From Ignavibacteria bacterium (GTDB taxonomy: Bacteria > Bacteroidota > Ignavibacteria > Kapaibacteriales > UBA4661), in contig JAAFIV010000003.1 in assembly GCA_013298775.1 (NCBI GenBank), positions 1 to 64,000 on the forward strand: 64,000 nucleotides of DNA. Direction: 5' to 3'. The stretch's first letter is position 1. Every line of letters starts with the position of its first letter. The position numbers and the translations under genes are program-made. Under the pieces are notes generated by a model that was given only the letters and a program-made list of their open reading frames with translations, was not told the DNA's origin and searched no databases. Below are positions 25,404-34,795 of this stretch, in pieces.

Positions 25404-27700
25404 TTATCACGATACTTCTCCTCAGCATCTTCCTACTCCAAAGCTGTGCAAATCAAGTAGCCCCCTCAGGCGGACCGCCAGACAAAACCCCGCCGCAAAT
25501 ACTCGCTTCCGAGCCATTTCAACGTTCCATCAACGTCCACCCGACGGGAATTTCGCTGCTGTTCAATACCTACATTGACCGCCGCGATGAATTTTACCGC
25601 TCTCTCACGCTCACACCGCCCGTAAAGGCTGATTATTCTTGGTTCGGCAAGCAATTTTTTATGACCTTCAAAGAGCCGCTTGATTCCAACATTACCGTCG
25701 CGCTCACCATTGGCACAGGCTATGCAAATTGGGAAGGTAATAAGCCAGAAGCCGCATATACACTGGTCTTTGCAACAGGGAGCAAACTTGATAGCGGCAC
25801 AATAAAGGGAACGCTGGAACGCACAAACGCGGATGCAGCGAGCAACAAGCTCCAAGCAGAAACCATTGCCGCCTTTCTCTACCCGCTACGCGGCATAAAA
25901 CCTGATACCTTAAACCCTGCCACGACCAAACCAAAGTACATCATTCCGCTTGGCTCAAAAGGCACATTCGAGTTTCCCGCGCTCGCTGAAGGCGCGTATC
26001 GTCTCTTTTTGGTGAAAGATGAGTTTCGCAATGAGCGCATTGACACAGCAACGGACGCATTCGGTACGCCGACGAGCGACGTTGTTGTACCAGAAGGCGG
26101 AACGGTCGAAGTGCCAGTGTTTATCTCACCTGCACGGGATTTCCTTGCTCCGCAGCTTGCGGAAGTGCGCCAGATTTCGCCGCTTCGTTTCATAGTGCGG
26201 TGGAATAAGAAAATCGAACCACAATCATTTACGCAACTGCTTACGCAAAATGGTACGCAAAATGGTACGCAAAAAGTTTTACAAGATGTTTTTCACATAA
26301 ATGATTCCTTAAAACTGCTGAAACGCGAGAATTTACCGCGCATTCAGGCGTTTCATGCAAACCCAAACAATGCCTCGCAAATGATGCTGTATCTTGATAA
26401 GCCCTTCAATCCTGCATGGGAAACAGCATCACCGCAAAAGGATAATGACGGAGCAGACACGAAACGCTACCTGCTTTCGGTGCAAGCAATGGTGAGGGAT
26501 TCCGCAGGAAACACCGTGCCAGATTCTGCCCGCACAAAAGCATTTGCGCTGAACCCGCGTCCTTCCGAGGGCGATACCGCCGCGCCCACGCTTGTCAAAA
26601 CGGTTCTTCTGAATGCGCCCGATGCGCGGCGGTATTCCCCGAATGCGCCGCCATTGCTGGATAGTACGCTTGCTCTGCCGCTTTTGCCGTGCGTGCAGTT
26701 CGTGTTTTCATCAGCATTGTTGCATAATTTGACTGCCACAAATGCAAGCATTGAAGCGGCTTCTGGGGCAGGAAAAGAGAACGATAGTATCCTACAAGCA
26801 CTCCGCGAAGCAGAAGCAAATATCATTCTCGAAAATGCCAAACAGCAAGCCGTTCCTGTGCGTATTCTGCCTTCAACGCAAGCAAATATGCTGCTTGTAG
26901 AGCCTCGCGCTCCCTTGCAGCCAAACTCGTGGTATTCGCTCGGTGTGCCGCTTCGAGGCATCAAAGCGTGGAATAATGCGCCCTTGAAGGATTCTGTCAT
27001 CATTCTCCATTTCCAAACCGACGACCCGCGTGATGCTGGCGCGGTCTCTGGCACACTCAAAGATTTGCTGCGTGATACAAGCCTGAAGGCAAGCACCAAT
27101 GCGGCTTTTAGCACAAAAGCACAAAGCTCCACGCAAGCAACGGTGCGCTCGACAGGCGCAAACTTTTCTACGACCACAAACCGCTCCACAACCACAAATC
27201 TCTCCACGACCACAAATCTCTCCACGCAAGCAAATACACGCCTTGCAAAGAATATTCTTCCCCGCTCACCCTTTCGCCCAACAACAAATGGGCAGTACAT
27301 TCTTGTTCTGGAAGCCGCATCAGGTCTTGCTTCTGGGCAAAATGCTTCTGGGCAGAACTCTTCGCCACAAAATTCCAGTCAGCAACCTGCACCTGCGCAA
27401 AATCCACCTGCACAAAACAATGCTTCCCAAGCACCATCACGCTTTACCGAGCGACGCTTCGAGGTACGGATTTCTGCCCGCGAAAGCGCATCATTGCAGG
27501 ATTCCTTCGCATGGACGTTTGAGAACATTCCTGCTGGAACGTACAGCCTAAGCGTCTTCTACGATGCAAACGGCAATGGCGTGTACGATTACGGCTCCGT
27601 CTTTCCTTACGCTCCAGCCGAGCGCAGGCATCAGCACCCGACGGAAATCCAAGTGCGCAAGCGGTGGACGGTGGAGAATGTTCGCTGCGAATTTCCCTGA
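25394..27700 (+). CDS. Big_5 (Ig-like) domain lipoprotein, conserved in Bacteroidota
   Basis: A lipoprotein of about 768 aa. A short hydrophobic signal (ITILLLSIFLL) ends in lipobox LQSC, followed by the family hallmark APSGGPPDKTPPQIL. An Ig-like Big_5 domain follows (EPFQRSINVHPTGISLLFN...), then further beta domains and a C-terminal region ending DANGNGVYDYG...RRKWTVENVRCEF. Function is unknown in the widespread family. No ATG exists between repeat A3 and the signal peptide. The only plausible starts are the GTG at 25394 in the repeat's right arm, or the ATG at 25289, which would add a 35-residue repeat-encoded leader. In-frame tandem duplications are visible (QNGTQNGTQ near 26250; TTTNLS copies at 27175-27225). 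Gln/Asn/Ser-rich linkers precede the last domain. Confidence 0.85.
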   Translation: MREIITILLLSIFLLQSCANQVAPSGGPPDKTPPQILASEPFQRSINVHPTGISLLFNTYIDRRDEFYRSLTLTPPVKADYSWFGKQFFMTFKEPLDSNITVALTIGTGYANWEGNKPEAAYTLVFATGSKLDSGTIKGTLERTNADAASNKLQAETIAAFLYPLRGIKPDTLNPATTKPKYIIPLGSKGTFEFPALAEGAYRLFLVKDEFRNERIDTATDAFGTPTSDVVVPEGGTVEVPVFISPARDFLAPQLAEVRQISPLRFIVRWNKKIEPQSFTQLLTQNGTQNGTQKVLQDVFHINDSLKLLKRENLPRIQAFHANPNNASQMMLYLDKPFNPAWETASPQKDNDGADTKRYLLSVQAMVRDSAGNTVPDSARTKAFALNPRPSEGDTAAPTLVKTVLLNAPDARRYSPNAPPLLDSTLALPLLPCVQFVFSSALLHNLTATNASIEAASGAGKENDSILQALREAEANIILENAKQQAVPVRILPSTQANMLLVEPRAPLQPNSWYSLGVPLRGIKAWNNAPLKDSVIILHFQTDDPRDAGAVSGTLKDLLRDTSLKASTNAAFSTKAQSSTQATVRSTGANFSTTTNRSTTTNLSTTTNLSTQANTRLAKNILPRSPFRPTTNGQYILVLEAASGLASGQNASGQNSSPQNSSQQPAPAQNPPAQNNASQAPSRFTERRFEVRISARESASLQDSFAWTFENIPAGTYSLSVFYDANGNGVYDYGSVFPYAPAERRHQHPTEIQVRKRWTVENVRCEFP

Positions 27701-27707
27701 CTATCTT

Positions 27708-27739
27708 CCCGTTCTACGCTTTCTTGAGTGTAGAACGGG
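27708..27739. repeat. Palindromic repeat family C, copy 3
   Basis: CCCGTTCTACGCTTTC pairs with GAGTGTAGAACGGG; the tail TTTCGCGGTG follows. Together with the inverted copy at 27811-27842 it forms a larger palindrome (GTTTCGCGGT against ACCGTGAAAC) spanning the gap after the Big_5 lipoprotein gene. Confidence 0.75.
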
Positions 27740-27810
27740 TTTCGCGGTGAGGAGTTTCATGGTCAGGGGGTTCATGGTAAGGGGTTGTCCAGAAAGATAG
27801 TACCGTGAAA

Positions 27811-27842
27811 CTCGTTCTACCGTTCAGAAACGGTAGGACGGG
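27811..27842. repeat. Palindromic repeat family C, copy 4 (inverted)
   Basis: CTCGTTCTACCGTTC pairs with GAAACGGTAGGACGGG. It is in opposite orientation to copy 3, 72 bp away, with the near-duplicate phrase GGTTCATGGT between them. Confidence 0.75.
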
Positions 27843-27943
27843 AAGATTTAACCAATGACGAATCTTGGATGTAACGCGAAAAACAACTATGTTGAAGAAA
27901 TACAACGGACTCTTTTCTTCTTTTCTCGCTTTCGGAGACGACC

Positions 27944-29965
27944 ATGAAAAATACCCTTACACGCCGCATACAATCAAGCATTCTGGCAATGCTATTCTTC
28001 AGCATTATTGCTTGCACTCCTGCCTCGCGTCTTGCCGCACAAACGCCGCTCTCTGCCGAAATGCAGCACAATACCTTATTTACGCCAATCCTTGAAACTC
28101 AGCAAATACAGCGTTTGCGCTTGGATTTGAGCGAATCTATCAAGGTGCAGTCTGCGCTCAAAACACGGGAATTGGTGCTGAGGGATTTCACGCTTTTTAC
28201 ACCCTCGCCGTCAAATCAAGCCGCTCAACGAGGAAATCCAAGCAATGAAGCATTTGGGCAAATTACCTCACAAAATGCAGTAATGGTGCGGCGTGGCGGT
28301 GTGCTAGAGTTTCCGCACATAGCAGTTGGACTGCGCGAAGTCGAGCCGTTTTTGAGTTTCAGTGTGAAACTCTTTTGCGAAAAAGCGAATGCTGCCAATG
28401 TGCAAGTATTTGTGCGCCCTCTGGACGAAAACGGTATGGAACTTTCGGAACGTTTGGCAGTGCAATTCGACCATCACTGCGAAGATATGTCCGAGAGCGA
28501 ACAAGCTACACTGCCGATGAAATCTCGCTCGGCGACGGAGACAACGCTTACCACCAATCTTGCATTTCTCCCAAAAGAAACACGCTTTATTCATCTGCGC
28601 ATAGAATTTGTGCGGACTACGGAGTTTTCTGAGCCAATACTACGCGGCATGGAAGTATTTGCGCACAATCCAAAAGCAACAGAAAAAGAGACCTTGCAAC
28701 GCTTTCAAGATGGCGTAAATACTGGTGCTACGGGAAATATTGCTACGGGAAATTCTTTGAAGCAAATCGCTTCAGAGGCGCATAATTCCACGCTTCCACG
28801 ACCGAATTTTGTTACGCGCACCGATTGGGGCTGTCCTTGGGGACAAACAAGCGGTCCAAACACGCTTACGTCCACGCCGCCGACGCACTTGATTGTGCAT
28901 CATTCCTTTTCGCCTGGCAATAACATTTCGGATTGGCCCGCAGCAGTGCGCAGCGTCTGGACGTTTCACGTGATGTCAAACGGTTGGTCGGATATTGGCT
29001 ACAACTGGCTGATTGACCCGCAAGGCAATATCTATCAGGGTCGTGCGTGGGTTGGGGAGGACGACAACACGCAGGGAGCGCACTTCTGCGGCTTCAACCG
29101 CAACACGATGGGCGTGTGTATGCTGGGCGATTTTACATCCATCACCCCCACCGATGCAGCATTGAAGAGCCTTGTACGGATTTTAGGCTACCGCGCAAGT
29201 ACAAGCAATATCAATGTTCGCAGCACGAGCCCACACGCAAATTCTCAGCTAACGCTGGACAATATCTCTGGACACCGCGACGGTTGTAGCACGGAATGTC
29301 CTGGAGGCAGCTTGTATCCTTTGCTCCCAACGTTGCGCAATCGCGTCTTCGCGCTAATGAATCCGCCAAGTGTGCGTAGCCAAGCCGTGCAAGGTGCGCC
29401 CTCGCGCGACGAAGCACAGGTTTCCTGCATTGTTCAGCCTAATGGTTCAGAGACCGAAGTATTCATCGAATGGGCGGAAAGCAGCGCAAATACACGTTTT
29501 ACAAACCGTCGCTCGGTGCGGCGTTTGGCGGCTACTGCGCCAGAAACAAGCCTTTCTGCGACGTTGAGCGGATTGCGTCCTGCGGTGCGTTATGCCTATC
29601 GTTTTGTTGCAGAAAACTCTGACACCAGCACTGTGGCGGCTCAGGGGGAATTTACCACACTCAATACGAGTGTTCAAAACGCAACCACGAGTGCAGAAAA
29701 CACGCTCCGCGTCCAGCCAAATCCGATAAGTGGTAACGAAGCGGAAATTAGCTATCGCTTGGAAGTAGCATCAAACCTTGAACTTCAAATTGTTTCTTCC
29801 ACAGGGCAGGTTCTGCGGACGCTTGCCAAGGGCGTTCATGCGGCGGGCGAATATCGTGTGAAATTTGATGGCGGGAATTTGTCTTCGGGCGTGTATTATT
29901 GCCGCTTGCAGCTTGTTTCTCCATCGGCGCGGCAAACAACTGTTCCCGTTATGATTGCACGATAG
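27944..29965 (+). CDS. PGRP/amidase-2 type N-acetylmuramoyl-L-alanine amidase with T9SS sorting domain
   Basis: A 673-aa exported enzyme. Signal peptide about 1-31 (CTPASRLAAQ); N-terminal beta domain about 50-240; then a peptidoglycan recognition/amidase-2 domain about 285-470. The latter has TDWGCPWG, the zinc ligands H319 (LIVHHSF), H444 (SGHRD) and C452 (TECPGG), and GYNWLIDPQGNIYQGRAW. A complete zinc site predicts cleavage of the MurNAc-L-Ala bond rather than mere recognition. A fibronectin-III-like domain follows (about 490-580). The last 85 residues are a Por sorting domain (LRVQPNPISGNEAEISY, SSTGQVLRTLAKG, SSGVYYCRL). Export by T9SS would place it on the surface or in the medium, so it may act on foreign peptidoglycan. 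A small repeat GNIATGNS marks a linker near 265. Confidence 0.92.
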   Translation: MKNTLTRRIQSSILAMLFFSIIACTPASRLAAQTPLSAEMQHNTLFTPILETQQIQRLRLDLSESIKVQSALKTRELVLRDFTLFTPSPSNQAAQRGNPSNEAFGQITSQNAVMVRRGGVLEFPHIAVGLREVEPFLSFSVKLFCEKANAANVQVFVRPLDENGMELSERLAVQFDHHCEDMSESEQATLPMKSRSATETTLTTNLAFLPKETRFIHLRIEFVRTTEFSEPILRGMEVFAHNPKATEKETLQRFQDGVNTGATGNIATGNSLKQIASEAHNSTLPRPNFVTRTDWGCPWGQTSGPNTLTSTPPTHLIVHHSFSPGNNISDWPAAVRSVWTFHVMSNGWSDIGYNWLIDPQGNIYQGRAWVGEDDNTQGAHFCGFNRNTMGVCMLGDFTSITPTDAALKSLVRILGYRASTSNINVRSTSPHANSQLTLDNISGHRDGCSTECPGGSLYPLLPTLRNRVFALMNPPSVRSQAVQGAPSRDEAQVSCIVQPNGSETEVFIEWAESSANTRFTNRRSVRRLAATAPETSLSATLSGLRPAVRYAYRFVAENSDTSTVAAQGEFTTLNTSVQNATTSAENTLRVQPNPISGNEAEISYRLEVASNLELQIVSSTGQVLRTLAKGVHAAGEYRVKFDGGNLSSGVYYCRLQLVSPSARQTTVPVMIAR

Positions 29966-30049
29966 AATTGTACGGTAAAAATGACACGATAAAATTTACG
30001 ATACCAGCATACAAAGCGAAGAGATTCTCTCTTTTCACCCCACCATAGG

Positions 30050-30081
30050 TTGTGAAGTAATTCGCAAAATGTGTATCTTTG
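30050..30081 (+). promoter_or_regulatory. Candidate Bacteroidota-type promoter for the REC-histidine kinase gene
   Basis: TTG at 30050-30052, a 21-nt spacer and TATCTTTG (TAnnTTTG) at 30074-30081, as in the minus-33/minus-7 promoters of Bacteroidota. It lies about 90 bp upstream of the start codon. It is a match by eye only. Confidence 0.4.
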
Positions 30082-30172
30082 TTGTAATAGTTTCGAGTAT
30101 TGAACGTATTACGCATCAATTCTTATTTTTCATCGCACTGACATTGCATTTTACTTGAGAAGGGTAACTACC

Positions 30173-31333
30173 ATGGATTCGGCTTTCACTGCTACTTCCT
30201 CCCTTATTACACCATCGGAAACAGTGATTCTTATTGCTGACGACCTGCAAGACAATCTCAACATCGTCAAAGCGGTGCTTGGCTACAAAGGCTATCAGGT
30301 TGATACAGCAAAAAACGGCAAACTTGTTTTGGAGCAGCTTGAGAAGCGTGTTCCCGACCTTATTTTGCTCGATATTCAAATGCCAGAAATGAATGGTATT
30401 GAAGCCTGCCGTATCTTGAAAGCAGATGCGCGTTTTGCAGCCATTCCCGTTATTTTTCTCACTGCAAAGGCAGATAGCTACGATATTGTTGATGGCTTCA
30501 AAACAGGTGCGGTGGACTACATCACGAAACCATTCAATACAATGGAATTGCTTGCGCGGGTGCAAACGCATTTGGAATTGAAAAAATCGCGCGACTTACT
30601 TTCCGAGAAAAATCGCTATTTGGAGGTGATGAGTTCAGGTTTATCGCGACTCAATCACGAGAAGAATGATTTTATGGATATTGCTGCGCACGACCTGAAA
30701 AATCCACTGACGACAATCAAAGGTTTGGCGGACTTCTTGCGGCAAAACAACGATATTCCACCCGAAAGTGTGAAAGCTATTTTGGAGAATATCATTAAAT
30801 CATCCGAGCGAATGTTTGCAATTGTGCGGAATTTGTTGGATGTCAATGCGATAGAATCAGGGAATTTTCATTTTACGCCCTCGCAAGTGGACATGGAAGA
30901 AATCATCCGCGACCTCGTACAGCAGTATGATTATCAGGCAACACAGAAAAAAATACGTTGTACTATTGCGGTTGAGGGTGGCAATGCCCACGTAAGCGCG
31001 AATACGGATAGCATGACCCAGATTTTAGATAACTTGCTCTCAAACGCGCTTAAATACTCGCCCCATGATACAGAAGTGCGTATTACGCTCACAAAGAACA
31101 ACGGCATAGTGCGCTGCGCTATTCAAGATGAGGGTCAGGGACTGAGCGATATAGATAAAGAAAAACTCTTTGGAAAATTTGCCCAGCTTTCCGCACAGCC
31201 CACTGGCGGCGAGCAATCAAGCGGTTTAGGGCTATTTATTGTGAAAAAATTGGTAGAAGCAATGAATGGCAAGGTCTGGTGCGAGTCAGTGCAAGGTAAG
31301 GGTGCAACCTTTTTAGTGGAATTTCCCGCCGTG
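30173..31333 (+). CDS. Soluble histidine kinase with N-terminal receiver domain
   Basis: A 387-aa cytoplasmic signalling protein: receiver domain (about 18-140) with D67 in LILLDIQMPEMNG and the conserved K in YITKPFN, then a HisKA dimerisation helix with the phospho-acceptor H173 (AAHDLKNPL). The HATPase_c domain has the N box DNLLSNALKYSP, the G1 box DEGQGL and the G2 box SSGLGLFIVKKLVEAM. There is no transmembrane segment. Receiver first, kinase second is the inverse of classical hybrid kinases and fits a relay or output kinase controlled by an upstream sensor. ATG 30173 is chosen since GAGAAGGG lies 8 nt upstream. No target regulator is adjacent. Confidence 0.94.
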
Positions 31334-31428
31334 TAATATCGTCTCTACACCTCTTCAAACCTCACTCAGAATAACTCCTCATTTCTCGTGTTGGTAATGA
31401 GGTTTCGCGTATCGCAATACCTTTCACT

Positions 31429-33102
31429 ATGAATCATTTGCTTCGTAACATAACGATTGGTGCGCTTTCTGCGGCACTTGTTGGTGTTGGTTTTGTCATG
31501 GGCAGCATTGCGCAGGACAAGCAGCAGCGTATCACCAGCACGATGATTGCTGAAGCAGAGCGCGTTATCGGGCTTCGCTTCAGTGAAAATCAGCGTGATT
31601 CCTTGTTGGATGAGGTGAATGCAAATCTGGAAAGTTATGCGGAAGTGCGCAAAGTCGTACTTCCGAATAGTGTTTCTCCTGCGTTTATGTTTAACCCAAT
31701 TCCGCAAGGTTTTACGCCGCCTTCAGCGTCATCGTTTCAGACAAGCACCATTGCTCCTGTTCTGCCGAAAAACCGTGAAGACCTTGCATTTTACAGCATT
31801 GGCGAACTTGCCGCGCTTCTCAAAGCACGGAAAATTACCTCGCTGGAACTCACGGAATTGTATTTGCAACGCCTGAAGAAGTACGATACGAGCTTGCTTT
31901 GCACCGTTACGCTCACCGAAGAACGCGCTCTGCAAGCGGCTCGGCGGGCGGATGCGGAAATTGCCAAAGGCAAGTATCGAGGAACCTTGCACGGTATTCC
32001 CTACGGTTTGAAGGATTTATTTTCTACCAAAACCTACAAAACTACGTGGGGAAGCGCACTCTATAAAGAGCAAGTGCTGGATGAAGATGCAGCCGTTGTG
32101 CGAAAGCTCGACGAAGCAGGTGCAGTGCTGCTTGCAAAGCTCTCGCTGGGTGAATTTGCCATGGGCGATGTGTGGTATGGCGGCATGACGCGCAGCCCTT
32201 GGAATCTGAAAGATGGCTCAAGCGGCTCGTCGGCTGGCTCGGCATCAGCAACGGCGGCGGGTTTGGTGGCGTTTGCGATTGGCACGGAAACATATGGCTC
32301 AATTGTTTCTCCCGCCACACGCTGCGGCGTTACTGGCTTGCGTCCGACCTTTGGGCGTGTAAGCCGCACAGGTGCTATGGCTCTGGCGTGGACGTTTGAT
32401 AAAGTTGGTCCAATTTGCCGCACAGTCGAGGATTGTGCGATTGTTTTCAACGCAATCTATGGCGAAGATGGCGCAGATGCTAGTGTTGTGAAGGCAGGGT
32501 TTTCGTATTCGCCGAAGGTAAATCTTGCTAAACTTCGCATTGGCTATGTGAAAAGTGTATTTGAAAATGACAAAGGCTACACGACGAGTGATAGTGCGGC
32601 TCTCCAGACATTGCGCTCGCTTGGTATCGAGCTTATTCCGATAGAACTTCCACAAAATGTCCCGTTTCAGGCGTTGGATTACTTGATTGGCGCAGAAGCC
32701 GCCGCCGCTTTTGATGAACTCACGCGGAGCGGCAAGGATAGTTTGTTTGTGCAGCAGCACAAATTTGCGTGGGGAAATCAATTCCGTGCAGCCCGCTTCA
32801 TTCCTGCTGTTGAGTACATTCAAGCGCAACGTGTTCGGCAAATGTTGGTGCAGGAAATGGCGAAGATGATGCAAAAAATTGATGTGTACGTTTGCCCTAC
32901 AACCGAAGGCAACAACACGCTTCTGACCAATCTCACGGGGCATCCGTGCGTCGTTGTGCCGAACGGTACACGAACCGACGGGCGACCAATTAGCCTGACC
33001 TTTTGCGGACGACTCTTTGATGAAGGCACGGTGCTGGCTGTGGCGAAAAAATTTCAGGATGCGACGGATTTTCACAAAAAGCGTCCGACGCTTGTGCAGT
33101 AA
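31429..33102 (+). CDS. Exported amidase-signature family hydrolase
   Basis: A 557-aa amidase related to GatA. The Ser-cisSer-Lys triad is visible: K195 (GLKDLF), S264 (GSSGSSAGSA) and S291 (TYGSIVSPA). It also has the flanking family blocks AAVVRKLDEAGAVLLAKLSLGEFA and GVTGLRPTFGRVSRTGAM. The N-terminus has a hydrophobic segment (about 7-28) typical of a signal peptide or anchor, then about 90 residues before the catalytic core. It is therefore probably periplasmic or outer-membrane associated rather than the aminoacyl-tRNA amidotransferase subunit. Substrate unknown. gltD starts 26 bp downstream. Confidence 0.88.
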   Translation: MNHLLRNITIGALSAALVGVGFVMGSIAQDKQQRITSTMIAEAERVIGLRFSENQRDSLLDEVNANLESYAEVRKVVLPNSVSPAFMFNPIPQGFTPPSASSFQTSTIAPVLPKNREDLAFYSIGELAALLKARKITSLELTELYLQRLKKYDTSLLCTVTLTEERALQAARRADAEIAKGKYRGTLHGIPYGLKDLFSTKTYKTTWGSALYKEQVLDEDAAVVRKLDEAGAVLLAKLSLGEFAMGDVWYGGMTRSPWNLKDGSSGSSAGSASATAAGLVAFAIGTETYGSIVSPATRCGVTGLRPTFGRVSRTGAMALAWTFDKVGPICRTVEDCAIVFNAIYGEDGADASVVKAGFSYSPKVNLAKLRIGYVKSVFENDKGYTTSDSAALQTLRSLGIELIPIELPQNVPFQALDYLIGAEAAAAFDELTRSGKDSLFVQQHKFAWGNQFRAARFIPAVEYIQAQRVRQMLVQEMAKMMQKIDVYVCPTTEGNNTLLTNLTGHPCVVVPNGTRTDGRPISLTFCGRLFDEGTVLAVAKKFQDATDFHKKRPTLVQ

Positions 33103-33128
33103 CTATTCAACGTTAATTGAACATTTCT

Positions 33129-34616
33129 ATGGGTAAACCAACAGGATTCCTCGAATACACGCGGCAAACGCCGCCAAAGCAAGACAAAACCGACCGTGTG
33201 AAGCATTTTGGCGAGTTCGAGTACGCGCTGCCCGTCGTACAGGCACAGGAGCAAGGCGCACGCTGTATGGACTGCGGTACGCCGTTCTGTATGTCGGGCT
33301 GCCCGCTTGGGAACCTCATTCCCACGTGGAACGACCTCGTGTATAAAAATGATTGGCTGGAGGCAATAGACCAACTCCACGCTACCAACAACTTTCCAGA
33401 ATTTACAGGGCGCACCTGTCCCGCGCCATGCGAGTCCTCATGCGTCTTGGCAATCAACGAACCCGCCGTTACGATAAAATCCATCGAAAATGCGATTATT
33501 GAGCGAGCATTTCAAGAAGGCTGGGTAAAACCTGAGCCGCCAGCATTCAGGACGGGGAAGCGCGTGGCTATCATTGGTTCGGGTCCGGCGGGGCTTGCAG
33601 CCGCACAGCAACTGAATCGTGCGGGGCATTCGGTGACGGTGTTTGAAAAATCTGACCGTTTGGGCGGGTTGCTCACCTACGGTATTCCAAATTTTAAGCT
33701 CGAAAAGCAAGCAGTGGAGCGGCGTTTAGACCAGCTTCGTTCGGAAGGTGTGAAGTTTTTGACAAATACTGAAGTAGGCGCAAACTTCCCTGCATGGCGG
33801 CTGAAACGAGAGTTCGATGCAGTTATTCTTGCTGTCGGCTCAACAGTGCAGCGAGATGTGCCGATTGAAGGACGCGAGTTTGGTGGGATTTACCCCGCAA
33901 TGGACTATCTCACGCAGCAAAACCGCATAGATTGCGGCGACGCGCCGCCAGAGGATTTTATCAACGCGAAAGGCAAACACGTGGTGGTGATTGGCGGCGG
34001 TGATACAGGCTCAGATTGCGTTGGAACAGCGAATCGTCAGGGCGCGAAGTCCGTTACGCAGTTCGATATTCACGTGCGCCCTGCCGAGGCTGACCCCCAC
34101 AATCCCGCATGGCCCCTTGTTCCGACGGTGTATATGGATTCTTCTTCGCACGAAGAAGGCTGCAAGCGAATGTTTACGATGGTTACGCAGCGTTTTATGG
34201 GCGACGACGACGGAAATGTGTGCGCAATCGAAGCTGCACGACTAAACCGTCCTGTGCGCTCGGAAGAACGCGCTACGCCGCATCTTATCAAGTCGGAAAA
34301 GGTAATTATCCCTGCGGATTTAGTGCTGATTTCTGTTGGCTTTGCCTACCCTGAATACCAGTTGTTGCGCCAGTTGGAAGTAGAAACAACAAAGCGCGGC
34401 ACATTGCAGGTCTCGAAGCGTGGCGAAACCTCGCAGCCAGGGATATTTGCGGCAGGTGATTGTTCACGGGGCGCGTCGCTGGTGGTCTGGGCAATCGCGG
34501 AAGGTCGCGCCGTTGCTCGCACGGTGGATGAATACCTCATGGGCGAAAGCAACCTCCCCGACCCGCTTCAGGACACGGTTGTTATTGATTACGAGGAAGT
34601 GCTGACCTTAGCGTAA
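33129..34616 (+). CDS. gltD: Glutamate synthase (NADPH) small subunit
   Basis: A 495-aa cytoplasmic flavoprotein that feeds electrons from NADPH to the large subunit GltB for glutamate synthesis from glutamine and 2-oxoglutarate. The N-terminal cysteine-rich domain has CMDCGTPFCMSGCPLGN and RTCPAPCESSC (Fe-S ligands). FAD is bound at AIIGSGPAGLAAAQQL and NADPH at VVIGGGDTGSDCVGTA. The C-terminus contains IFAAGDCSRGASLVVWAIAEGR, typical of GltD. Length is typical. ATG 33129 starts the conserved MGKPTGFLEY; a TTG at 33117 is less likely. gltB is not in the window and follows no visible operon partner except the preceding amidase. Confidence 0.94.
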   Translation: MGKPTGFLEYTRQTPPKQDKTDRVKHFGEFEYALPVVQAQEQGARCMDCGTPFCMSGCPLGNLIPTWNDLVYKNDWLEAIDQLHATNNFPEFTGRTCPAPCESSCVLAINEPAVTIKSIENAIIERAFQEGWVKPEPPAFRTGKRVAIIGSGPAGLAAAQQLNRAGHSVTVFEKSDRLGGLLTYGIPNFKLEKQAVERRLDQLRSEGVKFLTNTEVGANFPAWRLKREFDAVILAVGSTVQRDVPIEGREFGGIYPAMDYLTQQNRIDCGDAPPEDFINAKGKHVVVIGGGDTGSDCVGTANRQGAKSVTQFDIHVRPAEADPHNPAWPLVPTVYMDSSSHEEGCKRMFTMVTQRFMGDDDGNVCAIEAARLNRPVRSEERATPHLIKSEKVIIPADLVLISVGFAYPEYQLLRQLEVETTKRGTLQVSKRGETSQPGIFAAGDCSRGASLVVWAIAEGRAVARTVDEYLMGESNLPDPLQDTVVIDYEEVLTLA

Positions 34617-34631
34617 CGACACTGGTATAAT

Positions 34632-34659
34632 GATATGGTGTAATGGATATGGTGTAATG
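34632..34659 (+). repeat. Perfect 14-bp tandem duplication
   Basis: GATATGGTGTAATG is present twice in direct succession, 16 bp after the gltD stop. It is non-coding and most likely a slippage duplication. Confidence 0.8.
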
Positions 34660-34674
34660 ACATTACCTAAAAAC

Positions 34675-34712
34675 AAAAAAGGCTGTTCTCCAATCGAAGA
34701 ATAGCCTTTTTT
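34675..34712. terminator. Bidirectional rho-independent terminator
   Basis: AAAAAAGGCTGTTCT (34675-34689) pairs with AGAATAGCCTTTTTT (34698-34712) with one G-T pair and an 8-nt loop. T-runs occur on both strands, so it can end both gltD (plus) and the small Lys/Glu-rich gene (minus). Confidence 0.88.
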
Positions 34713-34795
34713 GTTGAAATGTTTTTGAAGCAAGAATCTTGGAGTGACGCGCCTTGTGAGCGGATGCGCTCCGAAGAAAAAAGCAAAGGTCGGAA

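Noticed and set aside
34632-34659. Tandem 14-bp copy as a possible attachment site
   Set aside because: The two copies are directly adjacent with nothing between them, and no integrase is in the window; slippage is simpler.
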